DNA from: Nitrospirillum iridis
Lineage (GTDB): Bacteria; Pseudomonadota; Alphaproteobacteria; Azospirillales; Azospirillaceae
Length of the DNA stretch: 64,000 nucleotides
Reading direction: 5' to 3'
NCBI RefSeq assembly: GCF_014205765.1
Contig: NZ_JACIIZ010000004.1
Coordinates: 372,001 to 436,000, forward strand
How positions within the stretch are numbered: the stretch's first letter is position 1; each line of letters begins with the position of its first letter. Under the pieces are notes generated by a model. The model saw only the letters and a program-made list of their open reading frames with translations. It was not told the origin of the DNA and searched no databases. The position numbers and the translations under genes are program-made. This document shows, in pieces, positions 18,178 to 26,452 of the stretch.

Positions 18178-18681
18178 CTAGACGGTAAGTTCCACGTGAT
18201 GGATCTCGGCGTTCTGGGCCATCAACGCCTGAAGGTATGTCGAGATTTTGCGGGCGCCATCGCTGTGGACGGCCAGGCATTGGCGCAGGGCGTCGGCCAG
18301 GCGGGCATTCTCCAGCCGGTCAGCGTCGCTGAGATTTTCGTGCTGGGGCGCCAACTGGTCGACCACATGGGCCAGTTCCTGGCCCGACGCGGGTGCCGGC
18401 ACCTTGGTCCCGCTCCGCACCAAACCCCGCAGGTTCTGGCGCAGCCGCTCCTCATGGTCCGGATCCAGCGCCCCCGTCGGATCGACCTCATCCACAATGT
18501 CATCGAACAGGGAGCGGCCGTGGCGTTGCCCCTCCTCCATCTGTTGCGGATCCCGGCGCCGCCGACGATCACGCTCCCTCTCCCCACGATCCTGGATCGC
18601 CCCCACGCGGTCGACATGCAACGTGCTCGCCGGCGGATGGGCGGGGCTGAGATCCAGAACCGGGGCGGGCACGAAGATCAT
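18178..18681 (-). CDS. Hypothetical charged protein
   Basis: The protein has 167 residues with a strongly charged middle (GERERDRRRRRDPQQMEEG) and a helical C-terminal half (LADALRQCLAVHSDGARKIS). It resembles soluble proteins of unknown function in alphaproteobacteria, but I recognise no domain. The start at 18681 lies 6 bases after the end of a possible small upstream gene. No good ribosome-binding site is seen, so coupling to that frame is possible. Confidence 0.55.
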   Translation of the reverse strand: MIFVPAPVLDLSPAHPPASTLHVDRVGAIQDRGERERDRRRRRDPQQMEEGQRHGRSLFDDIVDEVDPTGALDPDHEERLRQNLRGLVRSGTKVPAPASGQELAHVVDQLAPQHENLSDADRLENARLADALRQCLAVHSDGARKISTYLQALMAQNAEIHHVELTV

Positions 18682-18687
18682 GATGGG

Positions 18688-18912
18688 TCAACCGTACAGC
18701 GAATCGGCGACGGCCGCAAGAGAATGCCACAATGTCAAGTAGTAGACGCCGAAAACGAGGCCAAACCGCGCCAATATCCGGCAGGCGGGTGCCCAGCTTG
18801 GCCAGTGGCGGTCAAAGGACACCGAGAAATGACAGAGTTCCTGCGCGGGATAGCCCGTGAGAAAAGGACCTATGTCCATTGGATAGGACAATCCCGTCCG
18901 GTCCTGGCGCAA
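18688..18912 (-). CDS. Possible small membrane protein
   Basis: A 74-residue frame with one hydrophobic segment near the C-terminus (FGLVFGVYYLTLWHSLAAVA). It ends 6 bases before the start of the next minus-strand gene, which suggests a two-gene unit. The true start may be internal (ATG at residue 12). There is no recognised family, and chance occurrence in GC-rich DNA is possible. Confidence 0.35.
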   Translation of the reverse strand: MRQDRTGLSYPMDIGPFLTGYPAQELCHFSVSFDRHWPSWAPACRILARFGLVFGVYYLTLWHSLAAVADSLYG

Positions 18913-19130
18913 TAGCCGGTGGTCCCTTTTCTGGAAAAGCCGGCCTCGAGCCGTAATTCGGTGTGTCCGCCACAGACATTCCCCTCAGTGACAGGGTGTC
19001 GTCATGCGCGGACGGCGCCGGGACGCCGGCGCGTTTGGCGATGACAGCCCGGCGATAGGCCGGACGGAGGCTTGCCCCCAGCCCCCCCGGCCCGGTACGG
19101 TCGCGTCAAACGGCTTGAAGGACGTCCACG

Positions 19131-19985
19131 ATGGACATTACCGGCGAATACTTGATCGCAGCGCCCCGGGATCGGGTCTGGGCGGCGCTGACCGACGCCG
19201 AGGTGTTGCGGCAGAGCGTGCCGGCCGATCACAACGGCACGATAACCCTGACCGTGTTGGATGCGCCCCACGCTTGCGTCCTCCACGGCGATGGCCAGCA
19301 GGCCCGCGTCCACCTAACCGACACCGGCGACGGGCAGACCCGCCTGGCCTTCGACGCCACCATCGACGCGGAAGCCGAGCCGGACACCAGGGCCTTCTTC
19401 GCCCACCTGGCCGGCCTGCTGGGCGATGTCGGGGCCCCCGTACCGGCGGTCATCGCCGATGTGGCGCTGGCCGAACCTGCCGTGGACTCCACCGCCATCG
19501 CCGACGTCATCGGCGACACCGCGATGGTCGGAGATGCGCCGACGTCAGCCTCCCCTCCCAAGCGCAGCCGCGCCAAGGCGAAGACGGCGACCGAAATGAC
19601 AGCCGTCGCGGCCGAGCCATCGCCCAAAGCCAAGGGCACGCACAGGAAGGCCGCCCAGCCCCCGGCGCCGGAAGCTCCGCCTGCCCCGCCCGAGTCCATT
19701 CCGCTGGTCGAACTGTCCCCCGTCACCGAGGTCATCGCCCCCACCCTGATCCCGGCCGCCCAGGACGCCGCGGAAAATGAAGCACGGGCCATCGAACACC
19801 AACTGCGCCCGACGGAGGCCGAAGCCCTCGGCTCCGCCAGCGTCTCACTACCGCCGGAACCGACACCGGAGGGAACACCGGCCCCGTCCCTCTCCCCGCC
19901 CCCGGCCCACCCTGGCCTGAGGCCCATGATCTGGATCCCCATCCTGGTCCTCATCCTGCTGCTGATGATCGTGCTGGTCCGCTAG
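19131..19985 (+). CDS. CoxG/SRPBCC-like protein with C-terminal membrane anchor
   Basis: The protein has 284 residues. The N-terminus (MDITGEYLIAAPRDRVWAAL followed by TDAEVLRQSVP) matches the CoxG branch of the SRPBCC fold, which helps insert or anchor CO-dehydrogenase-type molybdenum hydroxylases at the membrane. The fold seems shortened and is followed by a Pro/Ala-rich linker (about 125-260) and one C-terminal helix (MIWIPILVLILLLMIVLV). AAGGA precedes the ATG. XdhC- and MoeA/MocA-type genes follow, supporting a role in molybdenum enzyme maturation. The enzyme itself is not encoded in this window. Confidence 0.75.
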   Translation: MDITGEYLIAAPRDRVWAALTDAEVLRQSVPADHNGTITLTVLDAPHACVLHGDGQQARVHLTDTGDGQTRLAFDATIDAEAEPDTRAFFAHLAGLLGDVGAPVPAVIADVALAEPAVDSTAIADVIGDTAMVGDAPTSASPPKRSRAKAKTATEMTAVAAEPSPKAKGTHRKAAQPPAPEAPPAPPESIPLVELSPVTEVIAPTLIPAAQDAAENEARAIEHQLRPTEAEALGSASVSLPPEPTPEGTPAPSLSPPPAHPGLRPMIWIPILVLILLLMIVLVR

Positions 19986-20089
19986 GCGCCTGACCCGCTG
20001 GGCATCGCAACGCTTATGGGCTGGCAATCCATGGGTGGGCCGCCTATTTGGGAAAGGCCGCACAGCCGTCATTGGAGCGCTGGGTATTC

Positions 20090-21205
20090 ATGACATCCGA
20101 CTTCTGTCCCCCTTCCTCCCCCTATCATGACCTGGCGGCTCTCCCGGCGCCGGTGGACGATCTCTCCATCCTGCGGACGGTGGACGGTTGGCTCGCCCAA
20201 GGGCAGGTCGCCGCGGTCGCCACGGTGATCGCCACCTGGGGCTCGTCCCCCCGGCCGGTGGGCAGCAAGCTGGCGGTGGACGCCACGGGCGCCATGATCG
20301 GTTCGGTATCCGGCGGTTGCGTGGAAGGCGCGGTGGTCGAGGAGGCGCTAAAGGCGTTGGAGGATGGGGAGCCGCGGCTGCTGACCTTCGGCGTCCCCGA
20401 CGAGCGGGCATGGGAGGTGGGACTTGCCTGCGGCGGCACCGTGCGCATCTACGTCGCCCCGATGGGGCCGGGCCATGGCGCCTCGCGCCGGCGCCTGTTG
20501 TCGGCCCTGCTCGCCGCCGCCGACGCGAAGCGGCCGGCGGCCCTGGTGACCGATCTCGCCACCGGCCAGCAGACACTGGTCCACCCGGACCGTCAGCAGG
20601 GGGAAACCGCCCTGCCGGAGGCCATCCATGCCCGCGTGCTGGAGAGCCTGGCCCAAGACCGTTCCCTCCTCATCACCGATGAGGAGGAAGAGGGGGAGTG
20701 GTTCGCGCATGTATGGAACCCGCCCCTGCGCCTGATCCTGGTCGGTGCCGTGCACATCGCCCAGGCGTTGACGCCCATGGCCCGGTTGGCCGGGTACGAC
20801 GTGACCGTGGTGGACCCCCGCGCCGCGTTCGCCAGCGCCGCGCGCTTTCCGACCGGTGAGGGGATAAGCCTGCTGCGCGAGTGGCCGGACGATGCCGTGG
20901 CGGCTTTGGCGCCGGACCGGCGCACCGCAATCGTCACCCTGACCCATGACGCCAAGCTGGATGAGCCGGCGTTGCGCGCGGCCTTGGAGAGCGACGCCTT
21001 TTTCATCGGCGCCTTGGGCAGCCGCAAAACCCACCAACGGCGCCTGGAGCGGCTGGCGGACTTCGGCCCCACCGCGCTGGAGCGCATCCACGGCCCCGTA
21101 GGCTTGGACATCGGCGCCCTGACGCCGGCCGAGATCGCCATCGCCATCCTGGCGCAGGTGACCTTGGCGTTGCGCGGCACCAAGGCCCAGGGGCGGGGGC
21201 GCTGA
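20090..21205 (+). CDS. XdhC/CoxI family molybdenum hydroxylase maturation protein
   Basis: About 371 residues from the ATG at 20090; a TTG at 20048 would add 14. The N-terminal XdhC_CoxI domain shows ATVIATWGSSPRPVGSKLAV and SVSGGCVEGAVVEEAL, with the conserved cysteine. The C-terminal Rossmann domain follows (RLILVGAVHIAQALTPMARL, then FFIGALGSRKTH). XdhC proteins bind molybdenum cofactor, promote its sulfuration and hand it to the apo-hydroxylase. The next gene starts 7 bases after the stop, so the two form an operon. Confidence 0.92.
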   Translation: MTSDFCPPSSPYHDLAALPAPVDDLSILRTVDGWLAQGQVAAVATVIATWGSSPRPVGSKLAVDATGAMIGSVSGGCVEGAVVEEALKALEDGEPRLLTFGVPDERAWEVGLACGGTVRIYVAPMGPGHGASRRRLLSALLAAADAKRPAALVTDLATGQQTLVHPDRQQGETALPEAIHARVLESLAQDRSLLITDEEEEGEWFAHVWNPPLRLILVGAVHIAQALTPMARLAGYDVTVVDPRAAFASAARFPTGEGISLLREWPDDAVAALAPDRRTAIVTLTHDAKLDEPALRAALESDAFFIGALGSRKTHQRRLERLADFGPTALERIHGPVGLDIGALTPAEIAIAILAQVTLALRGTKAQGRGR

Positions 21206-21211
21206 AGGGCC

Positions 21212-22849
21212 ATGCGCTTCGGTCCCCTGCCTGTCGCCGACGCCGAGGGGGCCCTGTTGGCCCACGGCCTGAAACTGGGCGGCCTGCGCTATGCCAAGGG
21301 CCGCCGCCTGACCGCCGCCGATCTGGCGGCGCTGGCCGCCGCCGGGCTGGCGGAGGTTGTGGCCGTTCGGTTGGACCCGGGCGACCTGGGGGAGGATACG
21401 GCCGCCACCCGGGTGGCGCGCGCCATCGCCGGGCCCGGCCTGAGCATCACGCCCGCCACCACCGGCCGGGTGAACCTGATGGCCACCAACCCCGGCCTGC
21501 TCCTGATCGACACCCCGCGCCTCAACCGTCTGAACCAGGTGGATGAGGCGGTGACGGTGGCCACAGCGCCACCGTATACGCCGCTGGATGGCGGCGCCAT
21601 GGCCGCCACCGTCAAGATCATCCCCTTCGCCATCGCCGAGGACCTGGCCGCCAGGGTCGAACTCCTCGCCCGGGAGGGGGAAGGTCCGGCCCTCCGGTTG
21701 GCGCCCTGGCGGGGCATCCGGGCGGGCCTGGTGCAGACCCGCCTCCCCGGCCTGAAGGCGGCGACGCTGGAAAAGACCTCCGGCGTCACGGCGGCACGGC
21801 TGGCCCAGGTCGGCGGCACGCTGGTCGCGGAAACCCGCGTTGCCCACGACGCGGCCGCCGTGGCCGGTGCCCTGACGGACCTGTCCCGCCTGGCCCTCGA
21901 CCTGCTGCTGGTCATCGGCGCGTCGGCCATCACCGACCGCCGCGACGTGCTGCCCAGCGGCATTGAGCGAGCGGGTGGCCTGATCCGGCATTTCGGCATG
22001 CCGGTGGACCCGGGCAACCTCATGCTGCTGGGCCGGTTGGGAGAAGCGCCCGTCCTGGGTCTGCCCGGTTGCGCCCGCTCCCCCCGCGTCAACGGCTTCG
22101 ATTGGATTCTACAGCGCGTCGCCGCCGGGCTGGATGTCACCCCGGGCGACATCATGGGCATGGGTGTGGGCGGTCTGCTGACCGACATCCCCACCCGCCC
22201 CATGCCGCGCCTCCGCGCCGTGACGACGGTCCCCGCAGTGGCCCCGGTGGCCCCTCCCGTCGCCACCCTGGTGCTGGCGGCCGGGTCGGCGCGGCGCATG
22301 GGGGACAACAAGCTGCTCGCGGACTACGCCGGCCAGCCCCTGGTGCGGCACGCCGTGGCGGCCGCCATAGCCGCCAACCCGGGCCATGTCACCGTCGTCC
22401 TTGGCCATCAGGCACCCTTGGTGCGCGCGGCGCTGGATGGCCTGGAGGTCACCTTCGTCGAGGCCGTCGACCACGCCCAAGGCCTCAGCGCCTCGCTCAA
22501 GGCGGGCGTGTCGGCGGTGGAAGACGGCGTTGCCGGCGTCCTGGTGTGCCTGGGCGACATGCCCCGCGTGAGGGCCGACACCCATCGCCGTCTCCTGGCG
22601 CGGTTCACAGACGCCGGGGCGCGTGCCATCGTCGTGCCGGTGGCGGAAGGGCGCCGGGGCAACCCCGTGCTGTGGCCGGCCGACCTTCTCCCGGCCATGC
22701 AGGACATCACCGGCGACCAAGGCGCCCGAGGCCTGTTAGCCACCCACGCCGCCCGCGTGGCGGAGGTGCCAACCGATGACGGGGTCCACCTGGACGTGGA
22801 CACCCCCGACGCCCTGGCGACGCTGCGCGCCTTGACGCCGCTGGAATAG
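21212..22849 (+). CDS. Fused molybdopterin-binding (MoeA/MoaB-like) and MocA-type nucleotidyltransferase
   Basis: The protein has 545 residues. The N-terminal ~340 residues contain a MoeA/Mog-type molybdopterin-binding domain (LLLVIGASAITDRRDVLPSG, then GGLIRHFGMPVDPGN). The C-terminal ~200 residues are a MobA-like NTP-transferase (TLVLAAGSARRMGDNKLL, VLVCLGDMPRV, and RRGNPVLWP). MocA enzymes attach CMP to molybdopterin, the cofactor form used by xanthine- and CO-dehydrogenase families. GAAGGG precedes the ATG, 7 bases after xdhC. The fusion is a known architecture in alphaproteobacteria. Confidence 0.9.
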   Translation: MRFGPLPVADAEGALLAHGLKLGGLRYAKGRRLTAADLAALAAAGLAEVVAVRLDPGDLGEDTAATRVARAIAGPGLSITPATTGRVNLMATNPGLLLIDTPRLNRLNQVDEAVTVATAPPYTPLDGGAMAATVKIIPFAIAEDLAARVELLAREGEGPALRLAPWRGIRAGLVQTRLPGLKAATLEKTSGVTAARLAQVGGTLVAETRVAHDAAAVAGALTDLSRLALDLLLVIGASAITDRRDVLPSGIERAGGLIRHFGMPVDPGNLMLLGRLGEAPVLGLPGCARSPRVNGFDWILQRVAAGLDVTPGDIMGMGVGGLLTDIPTRPMPRLRAVTTVPAVAPVAPPVATLVLAAGSARRMGDNKLLADYAGQPLVRHAVAAAIAANPGHVTVVLGHQAPLVRAALDGLEVTFVEAVDHAQGLSASLKAGVSAVEDGVAGVLVCLGDMPRVRADTHRRLLARFTDAGARAIVVPVAEGRRGNPVLWPADLLPAMQDITGDQGARGLLATHAARVAEVPTDDGVHLDVDTPDALATLRALTPLE

Positions 22850-22862
22850 CGCGTCCATAGGT

Positions 22863-24077
22863 CTAATTCAGCCGCCAGCCGATGCAGAAGCTCTGACGGA
22901 AGGGATCGGCATGGCCCATGGCCATCGCCAGGATGGTCAGGCGGCTTAGCGGCGCCATCAGCGCCCCACGCCCCGCTTCCCCCGTGAGGCGTAGCCAGTC
23001 AGCCGCCCGCTTGGCATCCAGCTCATTGCACGATAGGGCGTGCAAGATGACGCCCTCGGGCTCCATCGTGTCTTCCCGGGGCATGCGGTGGAGCAGACCG
23101 GCGCACAACAGACGCACCCGTTCATACTCTTCACCCGTCAGCGTGCCATTGCCGGATAGCTGCGAAATCTGCGTGGCCAGGAAGGCGTCCACCGTCTGAA
23201 GGCGCTCAGCCCAGGGGGCGCGCAGCAACGCCTGACGCTGCGGCTCCCCCATCAAGGCCAGCAATTGCTCCAATTGCTGGTCCACGGCCAGCGGCGCGTC
23301 GGCATAGTGGGAGAAGTCCAACTTGCTCACCAGGTCCGCCGGCAGGCTGTCGCTGGCATAGCGCTTCCAGCGGGCCGCCTTCTGGGCATGCACCATAGGC
23401 AGGTCGGTCAGCTTGTCAAAGGACAGTTCCTCCTGCCCCTCGCGCAGCAAGGTGATGCGCAGGGGCGATGGCTTCACCGGAATCATGGCCACGGTGTCCA
23501 GATACTGTCGCAGGATGACTTCCGGCTGGAAGACGGGACGGGCGTGGCCTTCCATGCCGCGGGGCAACCAGGTGCTGAACGCGGCGTAGAGACGCATGAA
23601 CGCCGGACGGCCAAAGGCGAATTGGTCGTTGTATCCCTCCGGCGGGGCCCAGCTGTCCGGTGTGATCAAGGCTCCCGCCTTGAACCAGGCGTCCGGCAGA
23701 ACGTCGTCGAAGCGGCTGTCATAGCGCACCCGCAGGACGGCATCGAAGGGGGCGCTCCTGCCGTCCTCCCCCTTGTGCGCCAACGCGAGGGTCAGGCTGA
23801 GGTTCACGGCATGGAACATGTCGAAAATGGAAAAGGGCGGGCGATAATTCCATCGCTCCGCCATGCGGCGCTTTTCGTCGAGAAAAGGTGGCCGCGCCGT
23901 CACCAGATGGGCGGCGGGTTGGTAGGCCGCCAGCATTTCCGTCAGTTCCGTCCCCGGAACATCGTCCCACACATGCAGAAAGGTGGTGACCGCATGCCCC
24001 CCGACGAAGCGGTGCAGGCTGTCGACACAGTGTCGCCAGGTTCGCGGCTGGCCGCTCAGGCACAAGGCGACGCGCAT
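22863..24077 (-). CDS. Glycosyltransferase-like protein of unknown specificity
   Basis: About 404 residues from the ATG at 24077 (MRVALCLSGQPRTWRHCVDS). The opening CLSGQPR motif and a later LRVRYDSRF, placed like a DxD strand, resemble a poorly characterised glycosyltransferase-type family of surface polysaccharide loci. The C-terminal ~150 residues are helical with no known domain. There is no signal peptide. It has no sugar-pathway neighbours, so the acceptor cannot be inferred. The frame remains open upstream to 24212 but that part has no family similarity. Confidence 0.65.
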   Translation of the reverse strand: MRVALCLSGQPRTWRHCVDSLHRFVGGHAVTTFLHVWDDVPGTELTEMLAAYQPAAHLVTARPPFLDEKRRMAERWNYRPPFSIFDMFHAVNLSLTLALAHKGEDGRSAPFDAVLRVRYDSRFDDVLPDAWFKAGALITPDSWAPPEGYNDQFAFGRPAFMRLYAAFSTWLPRGMEGHARPVFQPEVILRQYLDTVAMIPVKPSPLRITLLREGQEELSFDKLTDLPMVHAQKAARWKRYASDSLPADLVSKLDFSHYADAPLAVDQQLEQLLALMGEPQRQALLRAPWAERLQTVDAFLATQISQLSGNGTLTGEEYERVRLLCAGLLHRMPREDTMEPEGVILHALSCNELDAKRAADWLRLTGEAGRGALMAPLSRLTILAMAMGHADPFRQSFCIGWRLN

Positions 24078-24173
24078 ACCCACCCCTTCTTCCAGAAAAC
24101 CGACGCACCCGGCTGTCCCGGTGGGCGTTGACAGGCCCCAGAATGGATTTATCATCCCGCCCGAACAAGCATA

Positions 24174-24202
24174 TTGACACCGCGCGCCCGTCCCTCTACA
24201 AA
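24174..24202 (+). promoter_or_regulatory. Sigma-70 promoter of the tRNA-Val pair
   Basis: TTGACA at 24174-24179 and TACAAA at 24197-24202 are 17 bases apart. The predicted start is about 10 bases upstream of the first tRNA-Val gene. Confidence 0.7.
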
Positions 24203-24219
24203 CCGCCCCCACGACGGAT

Positions 24220-24294
24220 GGGCGCGTAGCTCAGCGGGAGAGCATCGCCTTCACACGGCGGGGGTCGTAGGTTCAATCCCTACCGCGCCCACCA
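24220..24294 (+). tRNA. tRNA-Val (anticodon CAC), copy 1
   Basis: The cloverleaf is complete: acceptor GGGCGCG (24220-24226) with CGCGCCC (24284-24290), D stem GCTC/GAGC, anticodon stem TCGCC/GGCGG with loop TTCACAC, T stem GTAGG/CCTAC with loop TTCAATC. Discriminator A is followed by an encoded CCA. Anticodon CAC reads GUG (Val). Confidence 0.97.
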
Positions 24295-24307
24295 TCCGAC
24301 GACAGCA

Positions 24308-24332
24308 ATGTGATCAATACCTTAGATCACAT
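24308..24332. repeat. Hairpin in the spacer between the two tRNA-Val genes
   Basis: ATGTGATC (24308-24315) and GATCACAT (24325-24332) form an 8-bp perfect stem with a 9-base loop. It may mark the processing point of a dicistronic tRNA precursor. Confidence 0.55.
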
Positions 24333-24365
24333 CGCCGCCAATTTGATTGGCACATCCAGACGGAT

Positions 24366-24440
24366 GGGCGCGTAGCTCAGCGGGAGAGCATCGCCTTCAC
24401 ACGGCGGGGGTCGTAGGTTCAATCCCTACCGCGCCCACCA
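24366..24440 (+). tRNA. tRNA-Val (anticodon CAC), copy 2
   Basis: Identical over all 75 bases to the copy at 24220-24294, including the encoded CCA. The identity extends into flanks (7 bases upstream, 4 downstream), giving an 86-bp direct repeat (24213-24298 and 24359-24444). The 71-base spacer has no promoter-like boxes, so the two are probably co-transcribed. Confidence 0.97.
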
Positions 24441-24544
24441 TCCGTCGCTTTCCTCAGTCACGTCAAGACAACGCCTGATCTACGGCATGGCCGGGGGGCG
24501 TGTGCCGAGCGCGGTGGGCGCCACCGCGCTCAAATGATCATTTT

Positions 24545-24629
24545 GGTGTCCGGCATCCCTCACGGAAAGAGGTGCATCACGATCGGCGGTGATGTTTATA
24601 GGTTGGACAGGGGATGCACCCCGGATACC
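24545..24629 (+). promoter_or_regulatory. Structured leader candidate upstream of the methyltransferase gene
   Basis: GGTGTCCGG (24545-24553) pairs with CCGGATACC (24621-24629) over 9 bp with one G-U. GGTGCATC (24571-24578) pairs with GATGCACC (24613-24620). A competing pairing exists between GCATCCC (24553-24559) and GGGATGC (24611-24617). Mutually exclusive stems are a feature of leader regulators, but no known riboswitch class is recognised. Confidence 0.3.
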
Positions 24630-24681
24630 CCATAGGCTGACCGCTCTTCCTTCATAACAGACATATGCGGAACCTGTTGCC

Positions 24682-25446
24682 TTGCCACATTCCACAGTAC
24701 GCGCCGCAACCGACCTTCAGGCGATCAAGGACCGCGTATGGTTCTACGAATTCGAGCTACCGGATGGATCGACAACCAAAACCGACATTCCCTCTGATGC
24801 GCTCCCCATCCACACCACGCGGCGTGACAAGCTGCGCCAGGTCATCCGGGAGCATGTCGAGACGCCAGGCCAACTGACGGCCATCGACTTGGCCTCGCAT
24901 GAAGGCTATTTCTCGATCGAACTTTCCAAGCATTTTCGAAGCGTTCTGGGGGTCGAGTTCAAGGAGGACAGCATCGTGGCCGCCCAGGCCATGGTACGGG
25001 CGCTGTCCATCAGCAACGTCAGCTTCATGCAGGCCGATCTGCAAAAGGCTCAACCGACGGAATCGCCCACGGCGGATTTCGTGTTGCTATACGGCCTGAT
25101 GTATCATCTGGAAAATCCCGTCCACACTCTGCGCCTGGCATCAGCCATGTGCCGCCAGCACATGCTGATCGAAACCCAGGTCATGCCCTACGACATCGGC
25201 GGCAGGATGGAGGATGGCCACTATCGCTGGCAGCGCGACATCCAAGGTATCTTTGGCTTGGCCGCCGACTATGCGACAGGTCGCGAAGGGGGCTCGACCG
25301 ACATCGCCCTTGTCCCCTCCGTAAACACCCTTTTCTTTCTGTTGCGCGCCTTCGGCTTCACCACCATCAAAAGGCTGGATGCGGGCCCGGAAGACTATGA
25401 GCAGTTCCAGCGAGGCTCCCGGGTCATCATCTACGCCGCCAAATAG
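24682..25446 (+). CDS. SAM-dependent methyltransferase
   Basis: The protein has 254 residues, with a TTG start at 24682; no ATG is available in this frame before the conserved part. AIDLASHEGYFSIELSK (about 69-85) sits at motif I of class I methyltransferases, with SHEG replacing the usual GxG loop. FVLLYGLMYHLENPVHTLR (about 133-151) matches the post-motif region of tRNA-uridine and rhamnosyl-type methyltransferase relatives. Composition is less GC-rich than its neighbours, hinting at a different origin. The substrate is unknown. Confidence 0.8.
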   Translation: MPHSTVRAATDLQAIKDRVWFYEFELPDGSTTKTDIPSDALPIHTTRRDKLRQVIREHVETPGQLTAIDLASHEGYFSIELSKHFRSVLGVEFKEDSIVAAQAMVRALSISNVSFMQADLQKAQPTESPTADFVLLYGLMYHLENPVHTLRLASAMCRQHMLIETQVMPYDIGGRMEDGHYRWQRDIQGIFGLAADYATGREGGSTDIALVPSVNTLFFLLRAFGFTTIKRLDAGPEDYEQFQRGSRVIIYAAK

Positions 25447-25448
25447 GC

Positions 25449-26201
25449 TCAGGCCATGCCCACGTCGCGGTCCAGGCTGAGGAAACGCAGGCCACAATCG
25501 ACCGCGATGTCCTGGTCGGTGATGGTGTCGTGGTTCAGCAGGAACACCACGGCGTCGGCCACCTGCTGCGGATCTGGCGCGCTGTCCAGGGGGTTGCGGC
25601 GGCTTAGGCGCCGGAACTCCGCCTCATCCTGTCCCGGGGCCGGCAACACATAGCCGGGGGAGACGGAGTTGACCCGCACCCGAGGCGCCAGCGACCGGGC
25701 CAACACCCGTGAGGCGCCCGCCAGGGCGTACTTGGACACGGTATAGGACAAGTGGTCCGGGTTGGGGTTGGCCAGTTTGAAATCGAGGACGTTGACCACC
25801 GCCCCGCGTTGATCGGGGGACAGGCTCTGGTGCAGGGCGCGGATCAGCAGGATCGGGGCCAGGGCGTTGACCGTCTGATGGTTCACGAAACCCTGTGCCG
25901 TCAGGCTGGCGGCATCATCCCACTCAAAGAGTGACGCCGAATTGACCAACCCTTCCAGCGGCTCTCCGGCGGCGGCGGCGGCCCTTTGCACCAGGGTCTC
26001 CACCTGCGCGGCGTCGGCCAAGTCGGCCTGCGCCACCGCCGCTTGGCGTCCCAGGGCGCGAATCTCGCCAGCCGTGGCGGCGGCCGCGGCGGCCGACGCG
26101 TTGTAGTGCAGGACCACGTCCCAGCCTGAGCGCGCGGCGGTCAGCGCGATCAGGCGTCCTAGGCGCTTGGCCCCCCCCGTCACCAGCAGCCAGCGGCTCA
26201 T
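25449..26201 (-). CDS. Short-chain dehydrogenase, FolM/pteridine reductase-like
   Basis: About 250 residues from the ATG at 26201, placed just before the Rossmann strand (WLLVTGGAKRLGRLIAL). TGGAKRLG matches the pteridine-reductase/FolM branch. NVLDFKLANPNPDHLSYTVSK carries the Asp-Tyr-Lys catalytic set of that branch in place of the usual Ser-Tyr-Lys. VNSVSPGYVLP follows. The likely reaction is NADPH-dependent reduction of dihydromonapterin or dihydrofolate, inferred from motifs only. It is convergent with the methyltransferase gene, 2 bases apart. Confidence 0.82.
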   Translation of the reverse strand: MSRWLLVTGGAKRLGRLIALTAARSGWDVVLHYNASAAAAAATAGEIRALGRQAAVAQADLADAAQVETLVQRAAAAAGEPLEGLVNSASLFEWDDAASLTAQGFVNHQTVNALAPILLIRALHQSLSPDQRGAVVNVLDFKLANPNPDHLSYTVSKYALAGASRVLARSLAPRVRVNSVSPGYVLPAPGQDEAEFRRLSRRNPLDSAPDPQQVADAVVFLLNHDTITDQDIAVDCGLRFLSLDRDVGMA

Positions 26202-26452
26202 CGGCGCGTCCCCCCCTGGCCGTTGGCGGGCATCAGGGGCGTCGACGGTTGACGGGATGGGGGCAAAGGCAAGGGGTGCATCCGGCATGGCTTCTTTGAA
26301 ACGGTCCAGTAAGATTTATAAGGCCGCCCTCCCCACCCGCAAGGCGCAAATCCCGCCGGGTGAAGGGATGCGCGGCACCGCTTCCGTCCATGGGGCGCCG
26401 TGGGTATGCTCCCGTGGCACCTGACGTTAACCCGTTCGATGGGAAACACCCG

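Noticed and set aside
24309..24331. CRP/FNR-like palindrome TGTGATC...GATCACA
   Set aside because: The half-sites are 9 bases apart instead of the required spacing and lie between two tRNA genes; a hairpin in the tRNA transcript explains it better.
24480..24695. 71-codon minus-strand frame between tRNA-Val and the methyltransferase gene
   Set aside because: No ribosome-binding site or family resemblance, and it overlaps the structured leader and start of the real gene.
26300..26452. Possible TPP riboswitch before the NMT1/THI5-like gene
   Set aside because: ACCTGACGTTAACCC...GGGAA near 26419-26444 faintly resembles the 3' part of a TPP element, but the invariant CTGAGA core and a matching upstream helix are absent.
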